Assembly (NCBI GenBank): GCA_012103455.1 | Contig: WLWT01000001.1 | Location: 1,040,001-1,104,000, forward strand | Direction: 5' to 3' | Length of the DNA: 64,000 nt | Source of the DNA: Gammaproteobacteria bacterium | GTDB lineage: Bacteria > Pseudomonadota > Gammaproteobacteria > HK1 | In this document: positions 17,992-26,592 of the stretch, in pieces | Layout: every line of letters starts with the position of its first letter | How positions within the stretch are numbered: the stretch's first letter is position 1 | Made by a program: the position numbers and the translations under genes | The notes under the pieces: model-generated | What the model saw: only the letters and a program-made list of their open reading frames with translations | Databases searched by the model: none | What the model was told of the DNA's origin: nothing

Positions 17992-19238
17992 AGGTGCGAG
18001 CCGCATCGACCTGGGCCGGGACCATTGCCTTGCTTTATCTGTTGGCATTGCCTGGGCCGCCGCTGCTCTACAACGGTTCGGTACTTTGCATTGCCGCCGC
18101 GGGTCTGGCGTTGGTAGCCGCTTATCGACGCGGACTTCTGAGTCACCCCGCCGTTCGAGACGTGCTCGCGGTATTCGCCTGTTTCTGGATCCCGATGGTT
18201 CTGGCAAGCCTTGACGCACATGACGCGAACCGCTCCGCCGGCAGCTCTGCCCTGTATCTTCGGTTCGCGCTTATGGGCGTTTTTGTCGCATGGGCGCTGA
18301 CCTCAGCGCTCTCCCGCGCGCGACTTGCGGTAGTGCTGTTCTGCGCTCTGTGGATTGTTGACGCGCTCGTGCAGGCGTTGGCCGGCTCGAATATGTTCGG
18401 TTTCCCGTACACGGGTGGCCAGCTCATGGGCCTGTTCTATCCGAAGCTGCAACTCGGCGTCGTGCTGAGCGTGTTCACTCCACTGGTGCTGGACTATCTC
18501 GCGCAACGAGCGAGGACCCACCGCGCCTGGTGGCTAGCGCTGGTGCCAATGGCTGTCGTGATTGCGTTAACGTTGCATCGCAACTCCTGGCTTATGTTCG
18601 CGCTTGCTTGTGGTTTGTACGCAACGTACTGGATGGTCGAAAGACGATGGCGTCCGCGACTGGGAGATAGCCTCGTCACTGTGGTGGTTGTCGCTGGTCT
18701 TTGCGGGATGCTGGCGCAACACGATTATCTTGCGCAGCGGGTAGGTACGTCCGTGGCGGCGGTATTCGGTGCTCCGCAGACGCTCGATGCGCAACTGGGG
18801 CAACGCCCGGACATCTGGCGCACGGCTGCCGCCATGGCCGCAGCGAATTGGATGAATGGCATAGGGCCGCGTGGTTTCCGAAGCGCCTATGGTGATTACG
18901 CAGAGCCGGACGACTACTGGTTGTCGCATGAGCCGCCGAAGGTACCGGCGCACCCGCATCAGTTGATGCTGGAAGTCGCCTCGGAAACAGGTGCCATCGG
19001 CGTTATCGGTTACGTACTTGCGCTAGGGCTGCTATGGCGCAGATACCGTGTGCTCGATCCATCCGCGCGGGCGCGGGCGGCGCCATGGCTCATGTGTATT
19101 GTCATCGCCATCTTTCCGCTGAACATCCACAAGGCGTTTTACGGATTTTTTATGGCCTCACTCGTTTGGTGGGTTCTAGCTGCAGGCATTGCCGCTTTGC
19201 ATGTTCACGACGTCGGCAAGACTGGTGACGGATGTTGA
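17970..19238 (+). CDS. O-antigen ligase/polymerase-like membrane protein
   Basis: The protein has about 422 residues from ATG 17970, with ATG 17946 as an alternative; both overlap the upstream gene. It is very hydrophobic with roughly ten membrane segments (for example TIALLYLLALPGPPLLY, VVLSVFTPLVLDYLAQ, LVTVVVVAGLCGML). The large periplasmic loop near residues 280-345 carries QRPDIWRTAAAMAAANWMNG, IGPRGFRSAYGDYAE and HPHQLMLEVASETGAIGVIG. These are the Arg/His landmarks of the Wzy_C/WaaL family. It should either polymerise the repeat unit or ligate it to lipid A core. It is last in the right arm before the IS3 element. Confidence 0.85.
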   Translation: MAPAVELKVRAASTWAGTIALLYLLALPGPPLLYNGSVLCIAAAGLALVAAYRRGLLSHPAVRDVLAVFACFWIPMVLASLDAHDANRSAGSSALYLRFALMGVFVAWALTSALSRARLAVVLFCALWIVDALVQALAGSNMFGFPYTGGQLMGLFYPKLQLGVVLSVFTPLVLDYLAQRARTHRAWWLALVPMAVVIALTLHRNSWLMFALACGLYATYWMVERRWRPRLGDSLVTVVVVAGLCGMLAQHDYLAQRVGTSVAAVFGAPQTLDAQLGQRPDIWRTAAAMAAANWMNGIGPRGFRSAYGDYAEPDDYWLSHEPPKVPAHPHQLMLEVASETGAIGVIGYVLALGLLWRRYRVLDPSARARAAPWLMCIVIAIFPLNIHKAFYGFFMASLVWWVLAAGIAALHVHDVGKTGDGC

Positions 19239-19260
19239 CTAAGACTGGGCGGTGGGTACC

Positions 19261-19443
19261 TTAGCGGAGCACGAACTCGTTGCAGCCTAGCCCACCGCCG
19301 CACGTAATCAACTGCTCCAACTCAAAGCCCTGATGCTTGAGCCTCGAGAAGACTTCTTCAGGTTTTGCAACCTCGAACGGATATCCGCCCACCCAATCGA
19401 CGACGTCACGCCGTAAGCTTCCCCATTGAAGCGACAGGCGATT
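19261..19443 (-). pseudogene. C-terminal fragment of a SAM methyltransferase
   Basis: About 60 residues survive: SLQWGSLRRDVVDWVGGYPF, then EVFSRLKHQGFELEQL and CGGGLGCNEFVLR to the stop at 19261. This is the typical C-terminal end of polysaccharide-locus methyltransferases (DWLGGYPFE...GFEL...GCNEFVF). The catalytic N-terminal part is missing because the IS3 element begins right upstream. It is convergent with the ligase gene, separated by 22 bp. Confidence 0.75.
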
Positions 19444-19490
19444 ATTAGAGGATTCTGGCATCGTTAACGGACTACAGGAGGTCCTAGTCG

Positions 19491-19757
19491 ATGCGAAAGT
19501 CCCGCTTCAGTGAGTCACAGAGCATTGCACTCCTCAAAGAGGCTGACGCCGGCATGAAGGTGGCCGAGGTGTGCCGTCAGCACGGTATCTCCGATGCCAC
19601 GTCCTACAACTGGAAGAGCCAGTATGCAGCGATAGACGCCTCAGAACTCAAGCGCAACAGGGAGTGAGAATCTGAGAATGCCCGGCTCAAGCGACTCTAT
19701 GCGCAGCGGGCGCTGGAGAATGCGCCGATGAAGGACCTCATTGCAAAAAAGTTCTAA
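19491..19757 (+). pseudogene. IS3-family orfA with a premature TGA
   Basis: ATG 19491 follows ACAGGAGGTCC. The frame gives MRKSRFSESQSIALLKEADA, GMKVAEVCRQHGISDATSYN and WKSQYAAIDASELKRNRE, the helix-turn-helix of IS3 OrfA proteins, then meets TGA at 19665. Reading on in the same frame continues the normal protein (ESENARLKRLYAQRALENAP, MKDLIAKKF) to TAA at 19757. A single nonsense change thus splits an otherwise good orfA of about 88 codons between helix-turn-helix and leucine-zipper part. Confidence 0.85.
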
Positions 19758-20632
19758 CGCCAACGCAGAAACGAAACGCAGAAACGAGAAGCAGCACAGT
19801 GCTGGGTGGGCGAACATCACGTGGCTGTGGCAGGCGCTTGTCGCTGCGTGGCCTTGTCTCACTCGGCCTTCTACCGTGAGCCGCAGCCCTGTACGGTCCG
19901 TGACGCGGAAGTGATCAAGGCGCTATCAGCCCGGGTCAAAGACCGGCCAACCCGTGGGTTCAGGAAAGGCTACAAGTTGCTCAAGCGCCAAGGCTAGGAG
20001 TGCAATCATAAGCGCGTTGACCGCGTTTATCGGCCAATGGGGCTCAACCGGCATCGACCGGCGAGGAGGCGCTTACCCAAGCCAGAGCGGGTAGCGCTGT
20101 TGGTTCCCAAACGGTTCGACACCGTCGGGTCGGCTGACTTCATGTCCGCCACGCTCATCGATGGGCGGCGGTTTCGAACATTCAATGGGATCGATGACTG
20201 CAACCGTGAGGGGGTCCCCATCGAAGTCGATACTTCTATCACTTCCATGCGCGTAGTACGCCTGTTTGAACGTCTGAGCGAGTCGCGAGCGCTGCCCCAG
20301 GTCATCCGTACCGACAACGGGCCGGAGTTTCTCGCCGAGGCGTTCACCCGATGGGCCAAGGACCACGGTGTGGCTATCCAGTACATCCCACCCGGGCAGC
20401 CTAATCGGAACGCTTGCATTGAGCGATTCAAGCGCACGTACGATTCAGGCGCACGTACCGTGAGGAACGGCTAGACCGGTATTGGTACACTTTGCTCGAT
20501 GATGTTCGAGAAGCCACGTAGTGGTGGATGCGCGAGTACAACGGCCTGCGACCTCATGACGCGCCGGGCGACATGACACCCAAAGAGTATCTTCAACTCG
20601 CCAGAGCCTCTAATTTAAAACTGTCCTCTTGA
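19758..20632 (+). pseudogene. IS3-family orfB transposase, broken
   Basis: Three open stretches together make an OrfB with an rve integrase domain. They are CRCVALSHSAFYREPQ to LLKRQG (stop near 19997), HKRVDRVYRPMGLNRHRPAR to FKRTYDSGARTVRNG (stop near 20474), and MREYNGLRPHDAPGDMTPKE to LKLSS (stop 20632). The DDE residues can be followed: SADFMSA, RTDNGPEFLAEAF and NACIERFKRTY. A stop and a small duplication near FKRTYDSGARTV break the C-terminal part. The element cannot move by itself. Confidence 0.85.
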
Positions 20633-20660
20633 CGGGGAAGCTTACGATCACGCTATAAAT

Positions 20661-20791
20661 CGTAATTATGCCTTAAGGGCACCTCTAAAAATTACGATTT
20701 TGACATTTTGCAAGAGCGTAACTTACTGATTTTATTGATCATCAGATTTCAGAATGTGAATTATTAGAGGTGCCCTTAATTAGGCATAATT
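20661..20791. mobile_element. 99-bp MITE-like element inserted in the loop of a palindrome
   Basis: The element at 20677-20775 has ends GGGCACCTCTAAAAATT and AATTATTAGAGGTGCCC and a TTAA duplication on each side. Its inside differs from the family A copies. Without the element, the flanks would read CGTAATTATGCC-TTAATTA-GGCATAATTACG, a perfect 12-bp inverted repeat with a 7-base loop. Confidence 0.8.
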
Positions 20792-20974
20792 ACGATAAGG
20801 TTTATTGGGATTCGTAGCAATAAATCTTTCAAGTGTGGAAACTGCGGTAATCATGTGATGCAGACTACAACCGAGCAAAAATGATTGAATTATGGGGCGT
20901 ATCTGTAAACACGCCCAGAGCTTCAGGGATTCTTAGCTGTTCTGTGAGTTATGATTCTTTAGGGCTATTGAAAG

Positions 20975-21003
20975 CCCACGCTATACTGACAGGTTAGCGT
21001 GGG
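20975..21003 (-). terminator. Hairpin after the methyltransferase stop
   Basis: CCCACGCTA and TAGCGTGGG form a perfect 9-bp stem with an 11-base loop, 12 bases past the stop of the minus-strand methyltransferase. On that strand it is followed by CTTTC, a weak T-run. It is either a transcription terminator or the palindromic end of an old IS200/IS605-type element. The stretch 20792-20974 holds nothing else I can support. Confidence 0.45.
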
Positions 21004-21014
21004 TAGTTTACGGA

Positions 21015-21833
21015 TTAGTGATCACTAACCTTTTCACAGAGGTAGAAGCACCAGCCTAACTCACGAGCAGTAATCGCTTCCTGGGTTTTATCAAAGGCAA
21101 CACTCAAATCGGGATAGCCCTCCCGAGCCAACTCGGACACCAATTCGTAACTCTTTTTCAGGTGTTCGCTCAAGTCCTTTACCTGCAACACGTTAAATCC
21201 GATCTGAGTGAGTTTTTCTGTGTAGACTTCGGGACTATAGGTCGGATCAACCCTCTGTCTGTCGTAAACATACTTGCGGGCTGTTTCGCTGATTTCCTGT
21301 ACTGGCGTTACCAAGTCATCAAACAGGAAGATGCCTCCTGCTCCTAGGACACGGTGAACCTCCGCCAGAGCTTTTTCGCGCTCGTGGATATGGTAAAGAG
21401 CGCCTTGACTCCAGGCATGGGTAAAGGACTCATCTGGGAAAGACAGGTTAAGGGCTGATTCCTTGTGGAAACTCACCCGCAGAGAGGGGAAATTACTAGC
21501 CCTAGCTCGAGCGTTCTCGATATAACTGCTACTGATATCGATTCCTACTACCTCACATCTCTTCTGCTGAGCCAGCCAAACGGAAGCGTTGCCATTTCCA
21601 CAAGCAACTTCTAGTACCCGGGAGTCGGCAGTAATACCGCTCTGTGCCAGCATATATTCATCCCAGCGCTTGCAAGCTGGCACAAAGTCCTCAGGGCGAG
21701 CCTTGGCTAAGTTTTCGAAATAACCCCAGTGGAGACTGCCTTCTGGATCCCAGAAACTGCGGAAACGTTTGTCTCGTTCGCGATCATCAAACAATGCCTC
21801 GGTCTGAGCTTCGGTAAAGCTATTTTTTTGCAT
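21015..21833 (-). CDS. Class I SAM-dependent methyltransferase (foreign-looking)
   Basis: This 272-residue protein has RVLEVACGNGNASVWLAQQ (motif I), EVVGIDISSSYIENARARA, FPDESFTHAWSQGALYHIHE and VLGAGGIFLFDDLVTP. This is the layout of small-molecule N- or C-methyltransferases such as those for sarcosine/dimethylglycine or quinones. Codon use is AT-rich and unlike the polysaccharide and sox genes but like the island at 22896-27339. Together with its style of sequence this suggests transfer from another lineage, perhaps a cyanobacterium (inference). It is convergent to nothing and stands alone on the minus strand beside a MITE-like element. The substrate may belong to the island pathway. Confidence 0.82.
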   Translation of the reverse strand: MQKNSFTEAQTEALFDDRERDKRFRSFWDPEGSLHWGYFENLAKARPEDFVPACKRWDEYMLAQSGITADSRVLEVACGNGNASVWLAQQKRCEVVGIDISSSYIENARARASNFPSLRVSFHKESALNLSFPDESFTHAWSQGALYHIHEREKALAEVHRVLGAGGIFLFDDLVTPVQEISETARKYVYDRQRVDPTYSPEVYTEKLTQIGFNVLQVKDLSEHLKKSYELVSELAREGYPDLSVAFDKTQEAITARELGWCFYLCEKVSDH

Positions 21834-21908
21834 AGTTAATCCCAGTTCATTCCACGCTCTTGTTGGTTTATGAGGCTGATCAAAATTTAGACTATAGCTA
21901 TCCTATTT

Positions 21909-22049
21909 CACTGCTGTCCCATAGAGCATACTAACCCTTTGAAATTTTTGGAAAACTGTTTTCATGTTTCAAACAAAATGCCATAGTCAATCTTTTATGG
22001 AAATCAATAGGTTATACGCTGTGTTTAACTATTTTGCGGGACAGTAGTG
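21909..22049. mobile_element. MITE-like element (family B) with IS4-type ends
   Basis: About 140 bp begin with CACTGCTGTCCCATA and end with GGGACAGTAGTG, an imperfect inverted repeat. There is no reading frame. The left end matches the ends of the IS4 element at 54837-56115 (CACTGCTGTCCCACAAAC), so this is probably a non-autonomous derivative of such an element. Confidence 0.55.
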
Positions 22050-22063
22050 AATCGGAGGACACC

Positions 22064-22872
22064 TATGCCTCGTCGAGAAGAACTACAGGATGAACAATGG
22101 AAGATACTGAAACCACTGCTCCCATCCCCCCCTGTCCGTACTGATGGCCGGAGTCGCCCGCGTTGCGATGACCGAGCCATACTGAACGGGCCATACTGAA
22201 CGACGGGATTGTGTGGATGTTGCGCTCGGGGGCGCGATGTAAAGATTGACCTGAACGGTTTCCGTCATACCACACTTGCCATAGGCGATGCCGACGCTGG
22301 GTTGAGGATAGCACGTTGTCGAAGATATCGAGTACATTAGCCCAAGACCTATATGATAGAGGGAAAATCGATGTAGAAGAATGTTTCATGGACGGTGCGT
22401 TTGCCAGTGCTAAAAAAGGGGTTGTGGCGTTGGCAAAACTCAAGCGGGCAAAGGTTCGAAGCTGATGGCGGTGGCGGACAGCACGGGTCTTGCTATCGCC
22501 ATGAGCGTCGGTTGTGCGTCGCCCCATGAAGTCACGCTCGTTGAAACAACACTGGCTGCTGGATTCATATCTGACCCGCCCAGAGGACTGATCGCAGATC
22601 GGGCTTACGACAGCGACCCATTGGATAAGCGCTTATCAGAGAAAGGGATAGAACTGATCGCCTCCCATAAGCACAACCGGTCGAAAGCAGCGACACAAGA
22701 TGGTCGAGTTTTGAGACGATATAAACGAAGATGGAAGGTTGAACGATTATTCGCATGGCTGCATCATTTCAGGCGATTGATGACTCGCCATGAATTCAAA
22801 CCACAAACACCTTGGATTTATACATCTCGCCTCTATGATGATTTTACTTCGACAATATTTTTGAGACCGCTT
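22064..22872 (+). mobile_element. IS5-family (IS427-like) transposase remnant, copy 1
   Basis: The frame starts MPRREELQDEQWKILKPLLP and breaks near 22196, where a short duplication (CATACTGAACGGG) shifts it. LNDGIVWMLRSGAR then appears, the next part needs two more frame changes, and the last part runs open from about 22465 to 22899. Catalytic surroundings are still visible: [26 protein letters not shown] and [20 protein letters not shown]. The element's 3-prime end TTTTTGAGACCGCTTC is only 24 bp before the first island gene. A second copy in opposite orientation lies at 27463-28205. Confidence 0.85.
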
Positions 22873-22895
22873 CCAACAATAGGCAGGTTTAGCAT

Positions 22896-24149
22896 ATGAA
22901 CATTTTCACCAAGCTTGAATCAGAAGTCCGAAGCTACTGTCGATTGTTTCCAACAGTCTTTACCAAGGCAGTGGGAGATACTTTGATAGATGAGAGTGGG
23001 CGTACTTATATAGATTTTTTGGCAGGTGCTGGTGCCCTCAACTATGGACATAATAATCCCAAGCTCAAAAAGCGCCTCCTCGAATACATTGAGTCAGATG
23101 CCATCACCCACAGCCTCGATATGTTCACCTCTGCTAAGCAGCAGTTTCTAGAACGTTTCGAGGAAGTAATCTTAATACCGCGAGGACTAAACTATAAAGT
23201 TATGTTTACCGGTCCTACGGGAACCAATTCTGCGGAGGCTGCTTTGAAGCTGGTCCGTAAAGTGACTGGTCGAAAAACAGTCATCTGTTTTACCAAAGGC
23301 TACCACGGTCATACTTTAGGTGCCCTAGCTGTTACACCTAATCCTACCTATCAAAAGGCTGCGGGCATTCCCCTCGGTAATGTTTTAACGGTTCCGTTCG
23401 AGGAAAAAAATGGCACCAAAGACGACAGTCTTGATTACTTAGAAAAACTGGTTGATGATCTGAGCCCAAATCAGGAAAAACCGGCAGCAGTTATCCTAGA
23501 AACCGTTCAATCTGAGGGCGGGATTAATGTTGCTAGTGTTCCTTGGCTTCAACGCCTTGCCCAGATCACTCAAGAGCGAGGGATTTTGCTAATTGTTGAT
23601 GATATTAAAGTGGGATGTGGTCGAACTGGTCCTTTCTTTAGCTTTGAGCGGGCAGGGTTAAAACCTGATTTAGTTTGTCTGGCTAAATCTTTAAGCGCCT
23701 ATGGAAACCCGATGGCTGTAGTGCTAATTCGACCTGATTTAGACTGTTGGAAACCAGGGGAACACAGTGGTACTTTCCGAGGGAACAATCTAGGCTTTGT
23801 GACTGCCACAGCTGCTCTCGACGAGTACTGGGAGACGGATGCTTTTGAAAAGGAAATCTCGGACAAAGGCGAGGTAATGAAGAAGCGACTCAAAGACATC
23901 ATCGCTCGTTATCCAGAAGTCGGCGGCGAACATCGAGGACTCGGTTTGATTCAAGGAATCGCCTGCGAACAAAAGGGGCTGGCTAAAAAAGTTAGTAATG
24001 AAGCTTTCAAGCGGGGTTTAATCTTCGAACCTATGGGAGTGAACAAAGAAGTGATTAATCTTCAGTCTACATTAACGATTGATTCCGACACTTTGACTCA
24101 AGGGCTAGATATTTTGAAGGAAAGCATTGGAGCTGCTCTTTCAAACTGA
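22896..24149 (+). CDS. EctB-like class III aminotransferase, paralogue 1
   Basis: The 417-residue PLP enzyme starts [20 protein letters not shown], exactly the style of diaminobutyrate-2-oxoglutarate transaminase EctB. Landmarks are [20 protein letters not shown] (PLP phosphate loop), [30 protein letters not shown] and [16 protein letters not shown] with the Schiff-base Lys. The Asp motif reads [13 protein letters not shown]. In family members, including the paralogue at 25107, the residue after DDI is Gln, which contacts the PLP 3-hydroxyl; here it is Lys. Full ectoine synthesis is not encoded nearby (no EctA or EctC). AT-rich codon use sets it apart. It overlaps the convergent gene by 9 bp. 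Confidence 0.88.
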   Translation: MNIFTKLESEVRSYCRLFPTVFTKAVGDTLIDESGRTYIDFLAGAGALNYGHNNPKLKKRLLEYIESDAITHSLDMFTSAKQQFLERFEEVILIPRGLNYKVMFTGPTGTNSAEAALKLVRKVTGRKTVICFTKGYHGHTLGALAVTPNPTYQKAAGIPLGNVLTVPFEEKNGTKDDSLDYLEKLVDDLSPNQEKPAAVILETVQSEGGINVASVPWLQRLAQITQERGILLIVDDIKVGCGRTGPFFSFERAGLKPDLVCLAKSLSAYGNPMAVVLIRPDLDCWKPGEHSGTFRGNNLGFVTATAALDEYWETDAFEKEISDKGEVMKKRLKDIIARYPEVGGEHRGLGLIQGIACEQKGLAKKVSNEAFKRGLIFEPMGVNKEVINLQSTLTIDSDTLTQGLDILKESIGAALSN

Positions 24150-25100
24150 GTTAGTCAAATCGGCGGCTTCTAAAATTTCTGTCAGCACTTTGCCATGATA
24201 TTCCCAGGGTAAAGTATCAACGGCAAGCTCCTGGACTGCTGTATCTCCATCTACCGCTGGTCCTTCTTTGACCACTGTGGTCAAAATATGTTTATCAGTC
24301 TCCAAGGTTAATCCCTCAGTTAACTTAGATTTCAAGTCAGGTCGGAGTAAAGCAACAGCAATTAGTAACCCCATTGCTGCCCAATTCGATACACCGCAAA
24401 CGATGAGGTGATTACAAGGAATATTACAGGCAATTTGTTCTCCTGTGCTAATGCTTTTGGCAATGAGTTCTTTAGGAAGTGTTCCCATACCTAGTTCATT
24501 GCCCGCATCGCCAATTCCAATTGAAATTATGTCACTGAGGGTAAATAGGAGATGCAAAGGAGCGGTATGAGCAGTGATATCATTCCCGATCATATTTCGG
24601 ACAGTACCATCATAACTCGGGCCTGCTCTTTCAATAGAGATAACATGGGAAACTGGTGGTTCAGCACTTTGCCATGAATTCACAATAGAAGAAACGGAGG
24701 GATCTTCTGCACTCGCTGCATCGGCAGTAACGACATCAAAAGGAACTTGAGCAGATATTCCTGCTGCCCGAGCAGCAACCTTGACAGCATTAAGACATAA
24801 AGGATCGGTAACTAGACGGACAGGGATTCCAACTCTAAGTAATCCCGCTGCTAGGTGAGCGCAACCGATGGGGCCATCAGTTTCTGCCGCTGGAGGAGTT
24901 CCATGGGGAACAAAAAAGCCTGTAATAATAGCCACATGGGGGGATGGATGTTCGGCAATCGAAGCAGCTGCACCAAGCAGCCCCCCCTTGGCAGCCTCCA
25001 CAAGAGGCTCTATACCATTACCTATGTCTCTTCCACAGATGTTTTCAATTTTTTCTATCCGGGTTTTGACTTCTGGAGAATTTCCAAATGCAGCAATCAT
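24141..25100 (-). CDS. D-glutamate cyclase-like protein (DUF4392)
   Basis: The protein has 319 residues from ATG 25100; a TTG two codons earlier is possible. It contains VAIITGFFVPHGTPPAAETD, GPIGCAHLAAGLLRVGIPVR, SIERAGPSYDGTVRNMIGND and SIGIGDAGNELGMGTLPKEL. TGFF...ETDGP, ERAGP...NM(R)G and IGDGGNE(I/L)GMG are signatures of the DUF4392/D-glutamate cyclase C-terminal domain, which turns D-glutamate to 5-oxo-D-proline in the mammalian enzyme. Many bacterial members are standalone like this one. It starts 7 bases after the aminotransferase stop at 25107, so the two are one operon. In this cluster it might cyclise an amino acid made by the transaminases (inference). Confidence 0.82.
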   Translation of the reverse strand: MIAAFGNSPEVKTRIEKIENICGRDIGNGIEPLVEAAKGGLLGAAASIAEHPSPHVAIITGFFVPHGTPPAAETDGPIGCAHLAAGLLRVGIPVRLVTDPLCLNAVKVAARAAGISAQVPFDVVTADAASAEDPSVSSIVNSWQSAEPPVSHVISIERAGPSYDGTVRNMIGNDITAHTAPLHLLFTLSDIISIGIGDAGNELGMGTLPKELIAKSISTGEQIACNIPCNHLIVCGVSNWAAMGLLIAVALLRPDLKSKLTEGLTLETDKHILTTVVKEGPAVDGDTAVQELAVDTLPWEYHGKVLTEILEAADLTNSV

Positions 25101-25106
25101 AAGCAA

Positions 25107-26399
25107 TTAAACCGATGCTCCTAAATCAACTAACTTTTTAGAGACTGTCTCCTGGATGACTTGGTTAACACTATTTTCGAGGAGATCTAGCCCTTTCTGT
25201 AACACTTCTTCAGAAATTGTTAAAGGCGGAAGACATCGAATCACCTGCCCCTGTGCGCCAGCTGTTTCCATGATTAGCCCATTAGCAAAAGCTGTCCGGA
25301 TGATTTTATTAGCTAGGTTGCCATCTTTGCAGTCTAAGCCCTGAATCATGCCCCTGCCTCTAACGGAAGAACCGGCCTCCCAGTTATTTTTTGCTATCTG
25401 CTCCAATCGGAGCTGCATTATGGCTCCTTTCTGTTTAACGGAGGCTGACAAACTGGCGTCTTGCCAATAGATTTCCAAGGCTGCTTTGGCGGTTACAAAA
25501 GCTAGGTTAGGTCCTCTGAAGGTGCCGCTATGTTGACCTGGTTTCCACTGGTCTAATTCTGGTTTGATCAGCACCAATGAGAAAGGAAGACCGAAACCAC
25601 TCAAGGATTTAGAGATAGTAACAATGTCCGGGGAAATACCTACTTGTTCAAAGCTGAAAAAGGAACCGGTCCGTCCGCACCCCACTTGGATGTCGTCTAC
25701 AACTAAAAGCACATCATGTTTACGACAGATTTTTTCAAGCGATCGCAACCATTCAAAGCTGGCTACATTGACCCCACCTGCTCCCTGAATGGTTTCTACA
25801 ATCACTGCTGCTGGAAGCGCTACTCCACTACCTCTGTCGGAAAGGACTTTGTCTAAGTACTCTGTAGTATCAATATCCGAACCAAAGTACCCATCATAGG
25901 GTATAAAAGTTACCCCTGCGGTGGTGATTCCTGCAGCGTCTCGCTGGGAAATGTTGGCAGTTGTTGCTAAGGAACCTAGGGTTACCCCATGGTAGCCATT
26001 GGAAAAGGCAATGACCGTTTCCCGTCTCGTTATGTTGCGGGTCAGTTTTAGAGCTGCCTCCACAGCATTGGTTCCTGTTGGTCCAGGAAACTGAACTTTG
26101 TAATTTAATTGCCTGGGTTTGAGGATAATGGCTTCAAAAGCTTCGAGAAACTCCTCTTTCGCTACGGTTGCTAAATCGAGACCATGGACAATACCGTCGG
26201 ACTTCAGATAATCCAGCAGTCGTTCTTTTAGTTGTGGGTTGTTATGTCCGTAATTGAGCGTACCGACTCCACTGAGGAAGTCAATGTACTTAATACCTTC
26301 TTTATCTTCTAGAACAGCTCCTTGTGCTTTCTTAAACACCGTGGGAAATAAACGGCAGTAGCTTCGCACGTTGGATTCCAATTGATTGAAGATTCTCAT
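25107..26399 (-). CDS. EctB-like class III aminotransferase, paralogue 2
   Basis: This 430-residue protein starts [20 protein letters not shown]. It has FPGPTGTNAVEAALKLTRNI, AFSNGYHGVTLGSLAT, ETIQGAGGVNVAS, VVDDIQVGCGRTGSFFSFEQ and TISKSLSGFGLPFSLVL (Schiff-base Lys). Here the Asp motif is the normal DDIQ. ECTB-type enzymes transfer the amino group from glutamate to aspartate semialdehyde, giving 2,4-diaminobutyrate. The paralogue at 22896 is very similar along its length, so the pair arose by duplication. The last 15 residues (ETVSKKLVDLGASV) extend past the fold. It is followed at once by the DUF4392 gene. Expression likely starts in the 26400-26592 gap. Confidence 0.9.
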   Translation of the reverse strand: MRIFNQLESNVRSYCRLFPTVFKKAQGAVLEDKEGIKYIDFLSGVGTLNYGHNNPQLKERLLDYLKSDGIVHGLDLATVAKEEFLEAFEAIILKPRQLNYKVQFPGPTGTNAVEAALKLTRNITRRETVIAFSNGYHGVTLGSLATTANISQRDAAGITTAGVTFIPYDGYFGSDIDTTEYLDKVLSDRGSGVALPAAVIVETIQGAGGVNVASFEWLRSLEKICRKHDVLLVVDDIQVGCGRTGSFFSFEQVGISPDIVTISKSLSGFGLPFSLVLIKPELDQWKPGQHSGTFRGPNLAFVTAKAALEIYWQDASLSASVKQKGAIMQLRLEQIAKNNWEAGSSVRGRGMIQGLDCKDGNLANKIIRTAFANGLIMETAGAQGQVIRCLPPLTISEEVLQKGLDLLENSVNQVIQETVSKKLVDLGASV

Positions 26400-26477
26400 G
26401 AGATTATCCTTATTAGTGTTATACGTGATGCTTTCCGCAAGCTACCTCGAGGTTCTGCTACTTACCTTTCGACTGGT

Positions 26478-26549
26478 GGCGATTCCTACTCACCCCCCTC
26501 ACCTGTTTATCCTTTCATCAACTCACCAAACCTTACTGTAGGAATCGCC
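26478..26549. repeat. 12-bp inverted repeat between island genes
   Basis: GGCGATTCCTAC (26478-26489) and GTAGGAATCGCC (26538-26549) are perfect complements separated by 48 bases. They lie between the dioxygenase stop and the aminotransferase start, in a 193-bp gap with no gene. It could be a terminator-like fold, a transposon end pair or a regulatory loop; no T-run follows. Confidence 0.55.
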
Positions 26550-26592
26550 AGGATGCCATGAGTCAGCTAACACTTGACTCTTAAGCTGAAAT

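Larger units (their letters stand above)
19444..20640 (+). mobile_element. Decayed IS3-family insertion sequence
   Basis: A two-frame IS3-type element: orfA (19491-19757) with an internal stop and orfB (about 19758-20632) with stops and frame changes. The right end reads AATTTAAAACTGTCCTCTTG then ACGGGGAAGCTTAC, as in IS3-group right ends. The left end is not sharply defined; the surviving methyltransferase fragment ends near 19443. Confidence 0.8.

Noticed and set aside
20821..20900. Possible zinc-ribbon end of a TnpB/IS605 protein (KCGNCGNH)
   Set aside because: Only one CxxC and about 20 residues; too short to support.
22896..26399. Ectoine biosynthesis operon
   Set aside because: Both transaminases are EctB-like, but no acetyltransferase (EctA) or synthase (EctC) is present.
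26400..26592. Riboswitch or RNA gene in the island gap
   Set aside because: Only one inverted repeat is visible; no known RNA motif.
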